Part shown: positions 17,707-26,673 of the stretch, piece after piece
How the letters are laid out: each line of letters opens with the position of its first letter
How positions within the stretch are numbered: the first letter of the stretch is position 1
NCBI RefSeq assembly: GCF_000745425.1
Contig: NZ_JQJH01000009.1
Span: 62,001-126,000, forward strand
Source: Beijerinckia mobilis
Lineage (GTDB): Bacteria; Pseudomonadota; Alphaproteobacteria; Rhizobiales; Beijerinckiaceae
Length of the DNA stretch: 64,000 bases
Direction: 5' to 3'
Notes under the pieces: model-generated
What the model was told of the DNA's origin: nothing
Databases searched by the model: none
The model's input: only the letters and a program-made list of their open reading frames with translations
Program-made: the position numbers and the translations under genes

Positions 17707-20100
17707 GTGGACGAAACTATCGCCTGTCTCAAGGAACTTGAACGCAAGACTCTCTGGCTTGCCACCTGGATGATTCACAATGCCAATCATCTGCGCGACC
17801 ATGCCGATGGTCTGAAAGTCGGCGGCCATCAGGCGTCTTCGGCTTCTCTCAACACCATCATGACGGCACTCTATTTAGCGGTCTTGCGGCCGGAAGACAG
17901 AGTGGCTGTGAAGCCGCATGCGAGCCCCGTCTTTCACGCCATTCAATATCTCTCCGGCAATCAAACGCTCGACAAGCTGCAGAATTTTCGCGGTTTCAAA
18001 GGCGCCCAATCCTATCCCTCGCGCACGAAGGATGTGGATGACGTCGATTTCTCGACTGGCTCCGTCGGGCTCGGCGTGGCGCAGACCCTCTTTGCCTCGC
18101 TGGTTCAGGATTATCTTCGCGCCAAGGGGCTTGGACTTGAGAGGCCGGAAGGCCGGATGGTGGCACTGATCGGCGATGCCGAAATGGACGAAGGCAATAT
18201 TTTCGAGGCCTTGCTCGAAGGCTGGAAACATGGCCTGCGCAATTGCTGGTGGATCGTTGATTACAACCGCCAAAGCCTCGATGCAGTGGTGCGCGAAGGC
18301 CTCTGGCAGCGTTTCGAATCCCTGTTTCACGATTTCGGATGGGACATCGTCCTCCTAAAATATGGCAGCCTCCTCGAAAAGGCCTTCGCCGAGCCAGGCG
18401 GAGATAAATTGCGCGAATGGCTCGAGACCTGTCCGAACCAGCTTTATTCGGCTCTGACTTTTCAGGGTGGTGCGGCCTGGCGCAAAAAGCTTCTGGATGA
18501 TCTCGGCGACCAGGGCGCCGTCTCGGCGCTCATCGATCGATATTCAGACGCGGAACTTGCGCAGGTGATGACCAATCTCGGCGGTCATGACCTGCCCGCC
18601 TTGCTTGAGGCTTTTGCGCAGGCACGGACGCATGACCGGCCGGTCTGTTTCATCGCCTATACGATCAAGGGTCATGGTCTGCCCTTGGCCGGTCACAAGG
18701 ATAATCACGCTGGGCTGATGACGCCGGCGCAGGTGGAGAGCCTGCGTGAAAGTATGGGGATCAGGGCAGGGCATGAATGGGAGCCTTTCGAAGGGCTGTC
18801 TCTGCCGCAGGATATTCTTGGTGCCTTCATCAAGGCCGCGCCGTTCAATCGCCAGGGACAAAGACGGCTGCAGGCCGCGAAAATCACTGTCCCGGCACAA
18901 TTGCCCGTTTCCTTGCAGGCGTCGATGTCGACGCAACAAGGATTCGGACTTCTCATGCACGAGATCGCCAAGGGCGATGGCGATTTTGCGCGCCGGATCG
19001 TGACCACTTCGCCGGATGTCACCGTCTCGACCAATCTCGGTGCCTGGGTCAACCGGCGGGGCCTGTTTGCCCGCGAGGAAATGGTCGATCTCTTTCGCAA
19101 AGAGCGGATCCCCTCGACCTTCAATTGGGATTTTTCGCCGAACGGCCAGCATATGGAACTCGGCATAGCGGAAATGAACCTGTTCCTGATGCTTTCGGCG
19201 CTCGGGCTTGCGGATTCGCTTTTTGGCGAAAGGCTTTTGCCGGTCGGGACACTTTACGATCCCTTTATCGAGCGCGGACTCGATGCGCTCAATTATGCCT
19301 GCTACCAGGATGCACGGTTTCTGGTTGTCGCGACGCCATCCGGCCTGACACTGGCACCTGAAGGCGGCGCGCATCAATCCATTGCGACACCTCTCATCGG
19401 TCTCGCACAGGATGGGCTGGCGAGTTTCGAACCGGCCTTCGTCGATGAACTGGCGACGATTCTACACTTTTCCTTCGATTATATGCAGCGTTCCGGCGAG
19501 CATGAGCCCGACGAGGCCACGTGGCTGCGCGATGCGACGGGCGGCTCGGTCTATTTACGGCTGTCGACGCGCCCGATCGAACAGCCGAAACGGCTGATCG
19601 ACGAGGCGATTGCCGAGGCGATCATCAATGGCGGCTATTGGCTGCGCGAGCCTGGCCCCAATGCGCAGGTCGTCATTGCCTATAGCGGTGCGGTCGCGCC
19701 GCAGGCGATCGAAGCAGCGGGCCTTATTGGCGAAGATCGCCGGGATATTGGCTTGCTTGCCATCACTTCGGCTGACCGGCTGAATGCCGGATGGTCAGCT
19801 GCGCAGCGCGCAAGGGAAAATGGCCATCCGGGTGCTGTCAGCCATGTGGAACGGCTGCTCGCAGGTGTGCCGAGCCATTGCGGTCTGGTGACGGTTCTCG
19901 ACGGCCATCCAGCCACACTAGCCTGGCTCGGTTCGGTCTATGGACACCGGACGCGCGCGCTGGGCGTGGAACATTTCGGCCAATCCGGCAGTCTCGCCGA
20001 TCTCTACAAGCACTATGGGATCGACACTCAGGCCATTATCGCCGCCGCGCAAGGTGTGGCCATGGGTAAGCCGATCCGACATTTGCGCGCGATTCCGTGA
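17707..20100 (+). CDS. Homodimeric PDH E1-like 2-oxoacid dehydrogenase component (MdeB-like transketolase family)
   Basis: This 797-residue thiamine-diphosphate enzyme resembles the AceE type of E1. The ThDP motif starts with GDAEMDEGN near 156 and closes with WWIVDYNRQSLD; ELGIAEMNLF marks the pyrimidine domain near 482. It is shorter than AceE (about 890). P. putida MdeB, paired with an Lrp regulator, prefers 2-oxobutyrate, so a role in 2-oxobutyrate or pyruvate decarboxylation is plausible; no methionine gamma-lyase, E2 or E3 gene is adjacent. The E2/E3 of the pdh cluster at 51-54 kb could serve it (inference). GTG 17707 follows GGAGGA by six bases. Confidence 0.85.
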   Translation: MDETIACLKELERKTLWLATWMIHNANHLRDHADGLKVGGHQASSASLNTIMTALYLAVLRPEDRVAVKPHASPVFHAIQYLSGNQTLDKLQNFRGFKGAQSYPSRTKDVDDVDFSTGSVGLGVAQTLFASLVQDYLRAKGLGLERPEGRMVALIGDAEMDEGNIFEALLEGWKHGLRNCWWIVDYNRQSLDAVVREGLWQRFESLFHDFGWDIVLLKYGSLLEKAFAEPGGDKLREWLETCPNQLYSALTFQGGAAWRKKLLDDLGDQGAVSALIDRYSDAELAQVMTNLGGHDLPALLEAFAQARTHDRPVCFIAYTIKGHGLPLAGHKDNHAGLMTPAQVESLRESMGIRAGHEWEPFEGLSLPQDILGAFIKAAPFNRQGQRRLQAAKITVPAQLPVSLQASMSTQQGFGLLMHEIAKGDGDFARRIVTTSPDVTVSTNLGAWVNRRGLFAREEMVDLFRKERIPSTFNWDFSPNGQHMELGIAEMNLFLMLSALGLADSLFGERLLPVGTLYDPFIERGLDALNYACYQDARFLVVATPSGLTLAPEGGAHQSIATPLIGLAQDGLASFEPAFVDELATILHFSFDYMQRSGEHEPDEATWLRDATGGSVYLRLSTRPIEQPKRLIDEAIAEAIINGGYWLREPGPNAQVVIAYSGAVAPQAIEAAGLIGEDRRDIGLLAITSADRLNAGWSAAQRARENGHPGAVSHVERLLAGVPSHCGLVTVLDGHPATLAWLGSVYGHRTRALGVEHFGQSGSLADLYKHYGIDTQAIIAAAQGVAMGKPIRHLRAIP

Positions 20101-20141
20101 CGGCACCAGCTTGCCGCGCCCAAGCCAACCCCCAAACCCAA

Positions 20142-20167
20142 GCCGCCGAACTTGTAGATTCGGCGGC
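20142..20167 (+). terminator. Hairpin after the MdeB-like gene
   Basis: A perfect 9-bp stem (GCCGCCGAA / TTCGGCGGC) with an 8-nt loop lies 42 bp after the stop. There is no T-run. Confidence 0.5.
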
Positions 20168-20970
20168 CGAAATCGCCACAGCCGGCAAAGCCCGGACCTT
20201 ATGGAACTCCCACTTGTTGAAGTTCCATAATGTACCTTATGCGAATCAGACTGCACACGCTCTCTCGCCAAATTGGAAGGTTATGCGGGATTTCTTAAAT
20301 CATTCCTTATGCTTCCATCAGCCGATTGCCGCCCCGGGACTGGCGCCGGGATTGAAATCGCATTTGCTCGGCGTCTCTCCATTGCCCATCTCTGTGGACC
20401 GGCTGCGGGTCTTCCACCGCACTGATGAAGACTTTCTGGATTTGCCGGCCAATTGGGCAATTTCATTCTGGTCTCGACCATCCAGATAAAAACGGTGAAA
20501 TCGTCAAATTCATTTGAACCTTTTCCCGACTGAGACGTTGCAGTTGCGCGAATGATTCGATGGCGGTCGGATGAATCGTGGTCTTTCGAGCATGCGTGCT
20601 TGTCTCGTACATGGCCATGGCCTGCGATTTTGGCCGGAGATTCACAGCTATTGGGTGGTTTCGGACAATGCACCCGGCGGGTTTTCTTCGTGCTGCATCA
20701 ATTAAGCTATGGCAAGCGCAGAGGAAATTCGCTATGGAAAGGCAAACACAGGGTTGATGGCATTTTTATCGCTTACCATGGCTGAAAATCAGGCTGGCAC
20801 CTTTTGGTGACCGGCCTTTCGTGCTATGCTAAATCTTAACCAAGTTTGTAATTTCATTGTGAGCAGCAATTTCCGGTCGGTCCCAACGTGCAAAATGGTC
20901 GGCTGGTTTGGAAGCGGGCATTCTCCGCTTCGGGGTATGGCGAGTATAGGCGCAGATAAGCAGGCATATC
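20168..20970. other. Spacer and long leader before the cold-shock gene
   Basis: About 800 bp carry no gene I can support. The last ~140 bp probably hold the promoter and 5' leader of the cold-shock gene, because such genes often have long structured leaders. A short CACC-TTTT-GGTG hairpin sits near 20799-20814, but no consensus cold-box was recognised. Confidence 0.4.
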
Positions 20971-21642
20971 ATGAGCAAAGGTAGAGATTTCCGGGGTCCC
21001 AAGAAGCGTGGTTTTGATGATGATGGGCCCTCGCCCTATGATTCGCCGCGTCCCAGCCGTTCGCCGCGTCCCTCTTTCGGTGGGCCGTCTTCCGGTGGTT
21101 TCGGTGGTCCTGAACTGGCACCATCAGCACCGTCGAGCCCCCCAATCGACGCTATCGTCAAATGGTTCAAGGGCGATAAGGGTTTCGGTTTCGTTGAATT
21201 GAGCAACGGCACTGGCGATGCGTTTCTGCATATTGGTGCGTTGCAGGCCGCAGGATATGATTCCGTTCCTCCGGGCGCGAAACTCAAGGTCAATGTCGGC
21301 AACGGCATGAAGGGCGCGCAGGTCACGCGCGTGCTAGAAGTCGATACGACAGGTGCCGCCGAGCGTGCGCCCCAACGTTCGTTTGGCGATGCCGCCCCGC
21401 GTCCGCCGCGCCGTGCTCCCGATCCTTCGACCGCTGTCTCGGTCACCGGGACCGTGAAATGGTTTGATGACAACAAGGGCTTTGGCTTCGTCCAGTCGAA
21501 TGATGGCGGCAAGGACGTTTTCGTCCATATCTCCATCCTCGGTTCCTCCGGTGTTCCCCACCTGACCGAGGGGCAGGCCGTGACCATGCGCGTCGTGGAT
21601 ACGCCTAAGGGCCGCGAAGCGCTTTCCATCGCGCTCGATTAA
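20971..21642 (+). CDS. Protein with two cold-shock domains
   Basis: This 223-residue protein has a disordered Arg/Ser/Gly/Pro-rich N-terminus (1-55). A first cold-shock domain (about 57-120: IVKWFKGDKGFGFVEL, DAFLHI), a Pro/Arg linker and a second domain (about 155-222: TVKWFDDNKGFGFVQS, DVFVHI) follow. Both domains keep the RNP1 (KGFGFV) and RNP2 aromatic residues that bind single-stranded RNA/DNA. Two-domain Csp proteins are typical of Hyphomicrobiales and act as RNA chaperones. It is monocistronic, with a terminator directly behind it. Confidence 0.93.
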   Translation: MSKGRDFRGPKKRGFDDDGPSPYDSPRPSRSPRPSFGGPSSGGFGGPELAPSAPSSPPIDAIVKWFKGDKGFGFVELSNGTGDAFLHIGALQAAGYDSVPPGAKLKVNVGNGMKGAQVTRVLEVDTTGAAERAPQRSFGDAAPRPPRRAPDPSTAVSVTGTVKWFDDNKGFGFVQSNDGGKDVFVHISILGSSGVPHLTEGQAVTMRVVDTPKGREALSIALD

Positions 21643-21658
21643 TCGAGAAATCGAGACG

Positions 21659-21690
21659 GAAGTGGAGCAAGGCTTGTCTCCACTTCTTTT
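21659..21690 (+). terminator. Rho-independent terminator of the cold-shock gene
   Basis: A perfect 9-bp stem (GAAGTGGAG / CTCCACTTC) with a 10-nt loop, itself partly paired (CAAG..CTTG), is followed by TTTT. It begins 16 bp after the stop codon. Confidence 0.88.
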
Positions 21691-21827
21691 GCATTGCGTG
21701 TTTCTCATTCGTTGCCTGACGATTTCGGCCGCACAAGGTGCGACATCGTGCGCAGCGCGACTACAATGCAATCTGCTATAAATAACCCTGCTCTCTTGCC
21801 GCGCTTTCTTGCCGCCTTGCTCCTGAT

Positions 21828-22688
21828 ATGCAGCCTTCCCGCGACATCCGGCGCCTCCTCGACATTATGAGTGCCTTGCGCGAGCCGGAAACGGGCTGCG
21901 CCTGGGATCGTCAGCAAACCTATGCGTCGATTGCGCCTTATACGATCGAAGAAGCTTATGAAGTCGTCGATGCGATAACGCGCGGTGATCGTGGTGATCT
22001 GTGCGACGAGCTTGGAGATCTCCTGTTTCAAGTCGTCTTCCATTCCAGGATTGCCGAGGAGGAAGAGGCTTTTGATTTCGGCAATGTCGTCGAGGCGATT
22101 TCCGCCAAATTGATTCGTCGTCATCCACATGTCTTTGGTGAGCGCAAATCCGCCTCGCCTGAGGAAATCAAGGCGCAATGGCAGAAGATCAAGGCTGAGG
22201 AAAAAGCCGCACGCGCGGCTGCCAAAGCCGTTGAGCCGCAAGAAACCGGAGGAAGTGGCTCGCCAGTGGAAAGCCTCCTGGTGGATGTGCCGCTCGCCCT
22301 GCCCGGTCTGACCCGCGCCGTCAAACTCCAGGAAAAAGCCGGACGGGTCGGTTTCGACTGGAACGATGCCGCTCTGGTTCTCGACAAGCTGCGAGAGGAA
22401 ACGCTGGAGATCGAGGCCGCTATTGCGGGAGGCTCAGCCTTGGAGATCAGTGGCGAGATCGGTGATCTTCTTTTCACCGTCGCCAATCTAGCCCGTCATT
22501 TGAATGTGGACCCGGAAGCCGCAATCCGCTCGACAAATGCCAAATTTGAACACAGATTTGGCTTCATCGAAACGGCATTGCACAAGGCTGGCAGAACCCT
22601 GGCGGAAGCCGAGCTCACCGAAATGGAAGCACTTTGGCAAGAGGCTAAAGCCCAAGAGGTTAAAACCAAGGAGCCGCCGGAAGCTTGA
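21828..22688 (+). CDS. mazG: Nucleoside triphosphate pyrophosphohydrolase
   Basis: MazG hydrolyses nucleoside triphosphates to monophosphates and pyrophosphate, cleaning the nucleotide pool. The 286 residues hold two MazG repeats. The first has CAWDRQQTYASI, IEEAYEVVDAI and CDELGDLLFQVVFHS with the Mg-binding EExxE/ExxD pattern (about residues 43-75). The second has VGFDWNDAALVLDKLREETLEIEAAI and EISGEIGDLLFTVANLARHL (about 180-235). The length matches E. coli MazG. In rhizobia mazG follows hflX directly; here a MoxR/VWA pair separates them. It converges with the MoxR gene. Confidence 0.93.
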   Translation: MQPSRDIRRLLDIMSALREPETGCAWDRQQTYASIAPYTIEEAYEVVDAITRGDRGDLCDELGDLLFQVVFHSRIAEEEEAFDFGNVVEAISAKLIRRHPHVFGERKSASPEEIKAQWQKIKAEEKAARAAAKAVEPQETGGSGSPVESLLVDVPLALPGLTRAVKLQEKAGRVGFDWNDAALVLDKLREETLEIEAAIAGGSALEISGEIGDLLFTVANLARHLNVDPEAAIRSTNAKFEHRFGFIETALHKAGRTLAEAELTEMEALWQEAKAQEVKTKEPPEA

Positions 22689-22704
22689 GAGCCTCCATCC
22701 TTGT

Positions 22705-23550
22705 TCAACGGTTGTCGCGCCGGTGAAGAAAGGCCAGACGCTCGAAGAGGTGAACATCCTGCTCGTTCTTCAACAGGGCGCCATGCAGTGGTGGAATCAC
22801 CTGTTTCGCGTCGTTACCGCGCAGGATTTCAGGGGAAATATCCTCATTCAACAGCAATTTGAGCCAATCAAGCAATTCCGACGTCGATGGTTTTTTCTTG
22901 AGACCGGGCAAATCGCGCAGTTCGAAGAAAATGCGAAGGGCCTCTTCGACGAGCTGTTTTTTGATGCCGGGGAAATGGACATCGATGATGGCCTGCATCA
23001 CCTCGACGTCGGGAAATTTAATGTAATGGAAGAAACAACGGCGCAGAAAGGCGTCCGGCAGCTCTTTTTCATTATTCGAGGTGATGATCACGATCGGCCG
23101 GCGTGTTGCCCGCACGGTCTCGCCGGTTTCGTAGACGAAGAATTCCATCCGATCGAGTTCGAGCAGAAGATCATTGGGAAATTCGATATCCGCCTTGTCG
23201 ATTTCATCGATCAGCAGGACCGGTCGGGCGGGAGAGGTGAAAGCCTCCCAGAGCTTCCCGTGCTTGATGTAATTGGCGATGTCGGAAACCCGCGGATCTC
23301 CGAGCTGCGAGTCACGCAGACGCGAGACCGCATCATATTCATAAAGGCCTTGCTGGGCCTTGGTTGTTGATTTGATATGCCATGTCAGTAGCGGCGCATC
23401 GACCGCTCTTGCGACTTCCTCGGCAAGCACCGTCTTGCCTGTGCCCGGCTCACCCTTGATGAGTAGCGGCCTTTCGAGTGTGATCGCGGCATTGACGGCG
23501 ACTTTCAGATCATCAGTGGCGATATAGGACTTTGTGCCGGTGAAACGCAT
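22705..23550 (-). CDS. MoxR-family AAA+ ATPase
   Basis: This 281-residue AAA+ ATPase has Walker A GEPGTGKT (33-40), Walker B VLLIDEIDKAD near 111, a sensor ATPIVIITSNNEKELPD-like region near 140 and an Arg-finger stretch FLRRCFFHY. MoxR ATPases act with von Willebrand A proteins as chaperones that insert cofactors or activate enzymes (for example CoxD in CO dehydrogenase, MoxR in methanol dehydrogenase). Its likely VWA partner is divergently transcribed 70 bp away. No obvious client operon is adjacent, so the client is unknown. Confidence 0.92.
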   Translation of the reverse strand: MRFTGTKSYIATDDLKVAVNAAITLERPLLIKGEPGTGKTVLAEEVARAVDAPLLTWHIKSTTKAQQGLYEYDAVSRLRDSQLGDPRVSDIANYIKHGKLWEAFTSPARPVLLIDEIDKADIEFPNDLLLELDRMEFFVYETGETVRATRRPIVIITSNNEKELPDAFLRRCFFHYIKFPDVEVMQAIIDVHFPGIKKQLVEEALRIFFELRDLPGLKKKPSTSELLDWLKLLLNEDISPEILRGNDAKQVIPPLHGALLKNEQDVHLFERLAFLHRRDNR

Positions 23551-23619
23551 GGCCTATAATTTTCCTTGAAACATTCTTGGAGACACTCATGCCGCACATC
23601 ATCGGATGGCGGGACGCTC

Positions 23620-24807
23620 ATGTTCCTTAAATTTTTCCTGAAATTGCGCGAAGCTCAAGTCCCAGTCAGCTTGCGGGAATATCTCGTTCTTCTGGAAGGC
23701 CTCGAGAAGGAGGTTACCGACAGAAGGATAGAAGATTTTTATTATCTCGCTCGTTGCTGCCTTGTGAAGGACGAGCGGCATTTTGACAAGTTCGATCGTG
23801 TCTTCTCGGCTTCCTTCAAGGGGCTGGAAACATTGGGACAGGCAGAGGCGCAAGCGGCAGAAACCGCCGAAATACCGGCCGAATGGCTGCGAAAGCTCGC
23901 GGAAAAATTTCTATCCGAGGAAGAGAAAGCGCAATTGCAGGCGCTCGGCTGGGACAGACTGATGGAAACCCTGCGCCAGCGTCTCGCCGAGCAGAAAGAA
24001 CGCCATTCGGGCGGCAACAAATGGATCGGCTCCGGCGGCACCTCCCCGTTCGGCGCCTACGGCTATCACCCGGAAGGCATCCGCATCGGTCAGGCCGAAA
24101 ACCGCAATTTTCGCGCGGTGAAAGTCTGGGACAAACGTGAATTCAGGGATCTCGACGGTACTGTCGAACTCGGCATACGCTCCATGAAACTCGTCCTGCG
24201 GCGGCTGCGAAAGCTCGCGCGCACTGGCGCGGCGGAGGAACTCGATCTCGACGATACGATCCGCGCGAGTGCATCACAGGGTTTTCTCGATGTGCGGCTA
24301 AGGCCGGAGCGGCGGAACGCCGCCAAGGTTTTGCTCTTCTTCGATATTGGCGGCTCGATGGATGCGCATGTGGCCGCGATGGAGGAATTGTTTTCCGCGG
24401 CGCGGAGCGAATTCAAGCATATGGATTATTTCTACTTCCACAATTGCCTCTACGAGGCGGTCTGGAAGAGCAATCAGAGGCGGCGCGAGGACCAGATCGC
24501 CACTTTCGACGTGCTGCACAAATATACCGCGGATTACAAGATCATTGTCGTCGGAGACGCCGCAATGTCGCCCTATGAGATCGTCATGACGGGTGGCGCC
24601 GTCGAACATCACAATCCCGAGCCAGGCCAGGTCTGGTTGAAACGCCTGACCGATACCTACCCCCATGTCGTGTGGCTCAATCCGACGCCGCGGGCGCATT
24701 GGCGGTATACGCAATCGATCGGCCTGATCGAACGGCTGATGAGTGGGCGCATGTTCCCACTCACCCTCGACGGCCTTGACGGCGCGATGCGCGAGCTGAC
24801 CGGCTGA
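23620..24807 (+). CDS. VWA domain-containing CoxE-like protein
   Basis: This 395-residue protein begins MFLKFFLKLREAQVPVSLREYL, the usual opening of the CoxE-like family. A charged helical middle with Gly-rich TSPFGAYGYHPEGIRIGQAENR follows. The C-terminal von Willebrand A domain has the MIDAS-like FDIGGSMDAH near 243, in which the first Ser of DxSxS is Gly. It is the usual partner of a MoxR ATPase. ATG 23620 is chosen by family start; the frame from 23566 adds 18 unsupported residues. It converges on hflX across a hairpin. Confidence 0.88.
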   Translation: MFLKFFLKLREAQVPVSLREYLVLLEGLEKEVTDRRIEDFYYLARCCLVKDERHFDKFDRVFSASFKGLETLGQAEAQAAETAEIPAEWLRKLAEKFLSEEEKAQLQALGWDRLMETLRQRLAEQKERHSGGNKWIGSGGTSPFGAYGYHPEGIRIGQAENRNFRAVKVWDKREFRDLDGTVELGIRSMKLVLRRLRKLARTGAAEELDLDDTIRASASQGFLDVRLRPERRNAAKVLLFFDIGGSMDAHVAAMEELFSAARSEFKHMDYFYFHNCLYEAVWKSNQRRREDQIATFDVLHKYTADYKIIVVGDAAMSPYEIVMTGGAVEHHNPEPGQVWLKRLTDTYPHVVWLNPTPRAHWRYTQSIGLIERLMSGRMFPLTLDGLDGAMRELTG

Positions 24808-24808
24808 A

Positions 24809-24841
24809 CAGGCCGGCAGCGAACCGCTGCTTATCGGCCTG
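24809..24841. terminator. Nested bidirectional hairpin between the VWA gene and hflX
   Basis: An inner 6-bp stem (GCAGCG, AAC, CGCTGC) lies inside an outer 7-bp stem (CAGGCCG at 24809-24815, CGGCCTG at 24835-24841) with a TTAT bulge. It overlaps the hflX stop codon (24831-24833) and starts one base after the VWA stop. It could serve both convergent genes. Confidence 0.6.
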
Positions 24842-26234
24842 CATATTCCATTGCGCCCTGCTCCACCACGGCCGCCCCAAAACGGCGTCGGATGGGTTCG
24901 GCCCGTTCCGGTGCGACACGGACCGATATGCGGACGGTGCCGTCGTCATCGTAGCTCTTGCCCATGACTTCCGTATGTTCATGCAGCCAATGCTGGCCTT
25001 CGCCATCCGCCGGTCCGAGCGTGATGTCGAAGAACAGGCGTCCTTGCGCCAGCCGACTCTCGATTTCGCTTTCCAGCGCCTCGATCCCCTGCCCGGTCAG
25101 CGCCGAGACGAGAATGGGCCGCCGTTCATCGCGCCGAGCATTGTTGAGCACGGTTTCGCGGCTATCATCGTCGAGCAGATCAGCTTTGTTCCAGACCTCC
25201 AGAATATGGCCTTCATCCGCCGTATCAATGCCGAGATCGCTAAGCACATTCTCAACATCGAGGCGCTGGGCCTCGGCGTCGGGATGCGAGATATCGCGGA
25301 CGTGCAGAATAAGATCGGCTTCCAGCACTTCTTCCAGGGTCGCGTGGAACGCTTTGACCAGCATCGTCGGCAGATCGGAAATAAATCCCACCGTATCCGA
25401 GAGGATGACCTTGGATCCATGAGGAAGCGAAAGGCTGCGCAAGGTCGGGTCAAGCGTAGCGAAGAGCATGTTCTGCGCCAGCACTTCCGCTTTGGTCAGA
25501 CGGTTGAACAGGGTCGACTTTCCGGCATTGGTGTAGCCGACAAGGGCGATGATCGGATAAGGCACGTCGCGCCGGGTCTTGCGATGCAGACCACGCGTAC
25601 GCTTGACACCGGCGAGTTCCTGTTCGAGCCGGGTCATGCGCTCCTGCAAAAGCCGCCGGTCGGCTTCGATCTGCGTTTCGCCGGGACCACCCAAAAAGCC
25701 GAAGCCGCCACGCTGGCGTTCAAGATGGGTCCATGAACGCACGAGGCGTGATTTCTGATAGGAAAGATGCGCCAGCTCGACCTGGAGGCTGCCTTCCCGG
25801 GTCCGCGCGCGCCGTCCGAAAATTTCGAGGATCAGGCCGGTGCGGTCGATGACTTTCGCGGCGAAAGCTTTTTCGAGATTGCGCTGCTGGACTGGAGACA
25901 AGGCGCAGTCCATGACGACCAATTCGGCTTCGGCTGTCTTCACGGCTTCGCCGAGTTCGGCGACCTTGCCGCTGCCGAGATAGGTCGAGGGCTTGATTTC
26001 AGCGAGGCTCACCATGCGGCGATCGACGATATCGAGGTCGAGCGCCTCGGCGAGGCCGAGAATCTCATCGAAGCGCGCTTCTGGTGTTCGCGCCGCAGGC
26101 TCTGCGGAGCGGATAAGAGGGTTTGCGGGCTTTTGATTGAAATAGGGCCCGATGACCATGGCGCGTGTTCTGGTGGGGCGCCTGTCTATTCCCGGCGCGC
26201 CATTCGCGGCGCCGGAACGGGTGCTGGTAGTCAC
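24831..26234 (-). CDS. hflX: GTPase HflX
   Basis: HflX is a ribosome-associated GTPase that splits stalled or heat-damaged 70S particles. Of the 467 residues, the N-terminal HflX domain includes ASTYLGSGKV-like STYLGSGKVAELGE and VMDCALSPVQQRNLE. The GTPase domain has G1 GYTNAGKST near 230, DPTLRSL (G2), DTVGFISDLP (G3) and VWNKADLLDD (G4). It lies directly downstream of hfq on the same strand, with a dispersed hairpin element between them. The N-terminal ~25 residues are unconserved, so ATG 26159 (MVIGPYF) is an alternative start. Confidence 0.96.
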   Translation of the reverse strand: MTTSTRSGAANGAPGIDRRPTRTRAMVIGPYFNQKPANPLIRSAEPAARTPEARFDEILGLAEALDLDIVDRRMVSLAEIKPSTYLGSGKVAELGEAVKTAEAELVVMDCALSPVQQRNLEKAFAAKVIDRTGLILEIFGRRARTREGSLQVELAHLSYQKSRLVRSWTHLERQRGGFGFLGGPGETQIEADRRLLQERMTRLEQELAGVKRTRGLHRKTRRDVPYPIIALVGYTNAGKSTLFNRLTKAEVLAQNMLFATLDPTLRSLSLPHGSKVILSDTVGFISDLPTMLVKAFHATLEEVLEADLILHVRDISHPDAEAQRLDVENVLSDLGIDTADEGHILEVWNKADLLDDDSRETVLNNARRDERRPILVSALTGQGIEALESEIESRLAQGRLFFDITLGPADGEGQHWLHEHTEVMGKSYDDDGTVRISVRVAPERAEPIRRRFGAAVVEQGAMEYAGR

Positions 26235-26319
26235 AGGAGATGGTGAAAAAGTCGAAGCGTCTATGGGGAAACTCCCGGTACGGTCATTATTATTCGCGGA
26301 TCGAAGCTCCCCCGGCCCT

Positions 26320-26421
26320 GGAGCGTTTCGGATATTTCCAGAAACGCTCCACTCAAAAAACTAGAGTATTTTCAAAGTTATGGAATCGCAAAGCGATTCA
26401 ATGTTTCTGGAAAATGCTCTA
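26320..26421. repeat. Dispersed two-hairpin element, copy 2 (hfq-hflX junction)
   Basis: Module B is at 26320-26350: GGAGCGTTTC, GGATATTTCC, GAAACGCTCC. Module A runs 26362-26421: outer arms TAGAGTATTTTC / GAAAATGCTCTA and inner stem GAATCGC AAA GCGATTC. Read on the minus strand, the element begins with TAG, which is the hfq stop codon. It fills the space between hfq and hflX and could attenuate hflX or protect the hfq mRNA 3' end. Confidence 0.85.
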
Positions 26422-26673
26422 GCCGGCATTGGTTGCTTCGTCGCCCGGCTCGAACATCTGGATCGGTGCGCCGGGCATGATGGTAGATATGGCGTGCTTG
26501 TAGACGAGTTGCGAGTGGCCATCGCGGCGAAGCAGCACACAAAAATTGTCGAACCAGGTGACGACGCCTTGAAGCTTGACGCCGTTGACGAGGAAGATCG
26601 TGAGGGGCACCTTGTTCTTGCGAACGAAATTAAGAAACGTGTCTTGCAGGTTCTGCGGGCGGTCCACTGCCAT
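26419..26673 (-). CDS. hfq: RNA chaperone Hfq
   Basis: Hfq forms a hexameric ring that pairs small RNAs with mRNAs. The 84 residues show the Sm1 motif ([26 protein letters not shown] region, 9-35), the FDNFCVLL strand and the Sm2 motif YKHAIST (about 60-66). The short C-terminal tail is typical of alphaproteobacteria. hfq-hflX is the conserved order, with ntrX further upstream in rhizobia. The stop codon is shared with the end of a dispersed repeat, so the last residues could have been altered by its insertion. Confidence 0.97.
   Translation of the reverse strand: MAVDRPQNLQDTFLNFVRKNKVPLTIFLVNGVKLQGVVTWFDNFCVLLRRDGHSQLVYKHAISTIMPGAPIQMFEPGDEATNAG

Noticed and set aside
20281-20673. 130-codon minus-strand frame in the gap before the cold-shock gene
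   Set aside because: No RBS, no family motif and atypical composition (many Pro, Arg, His).
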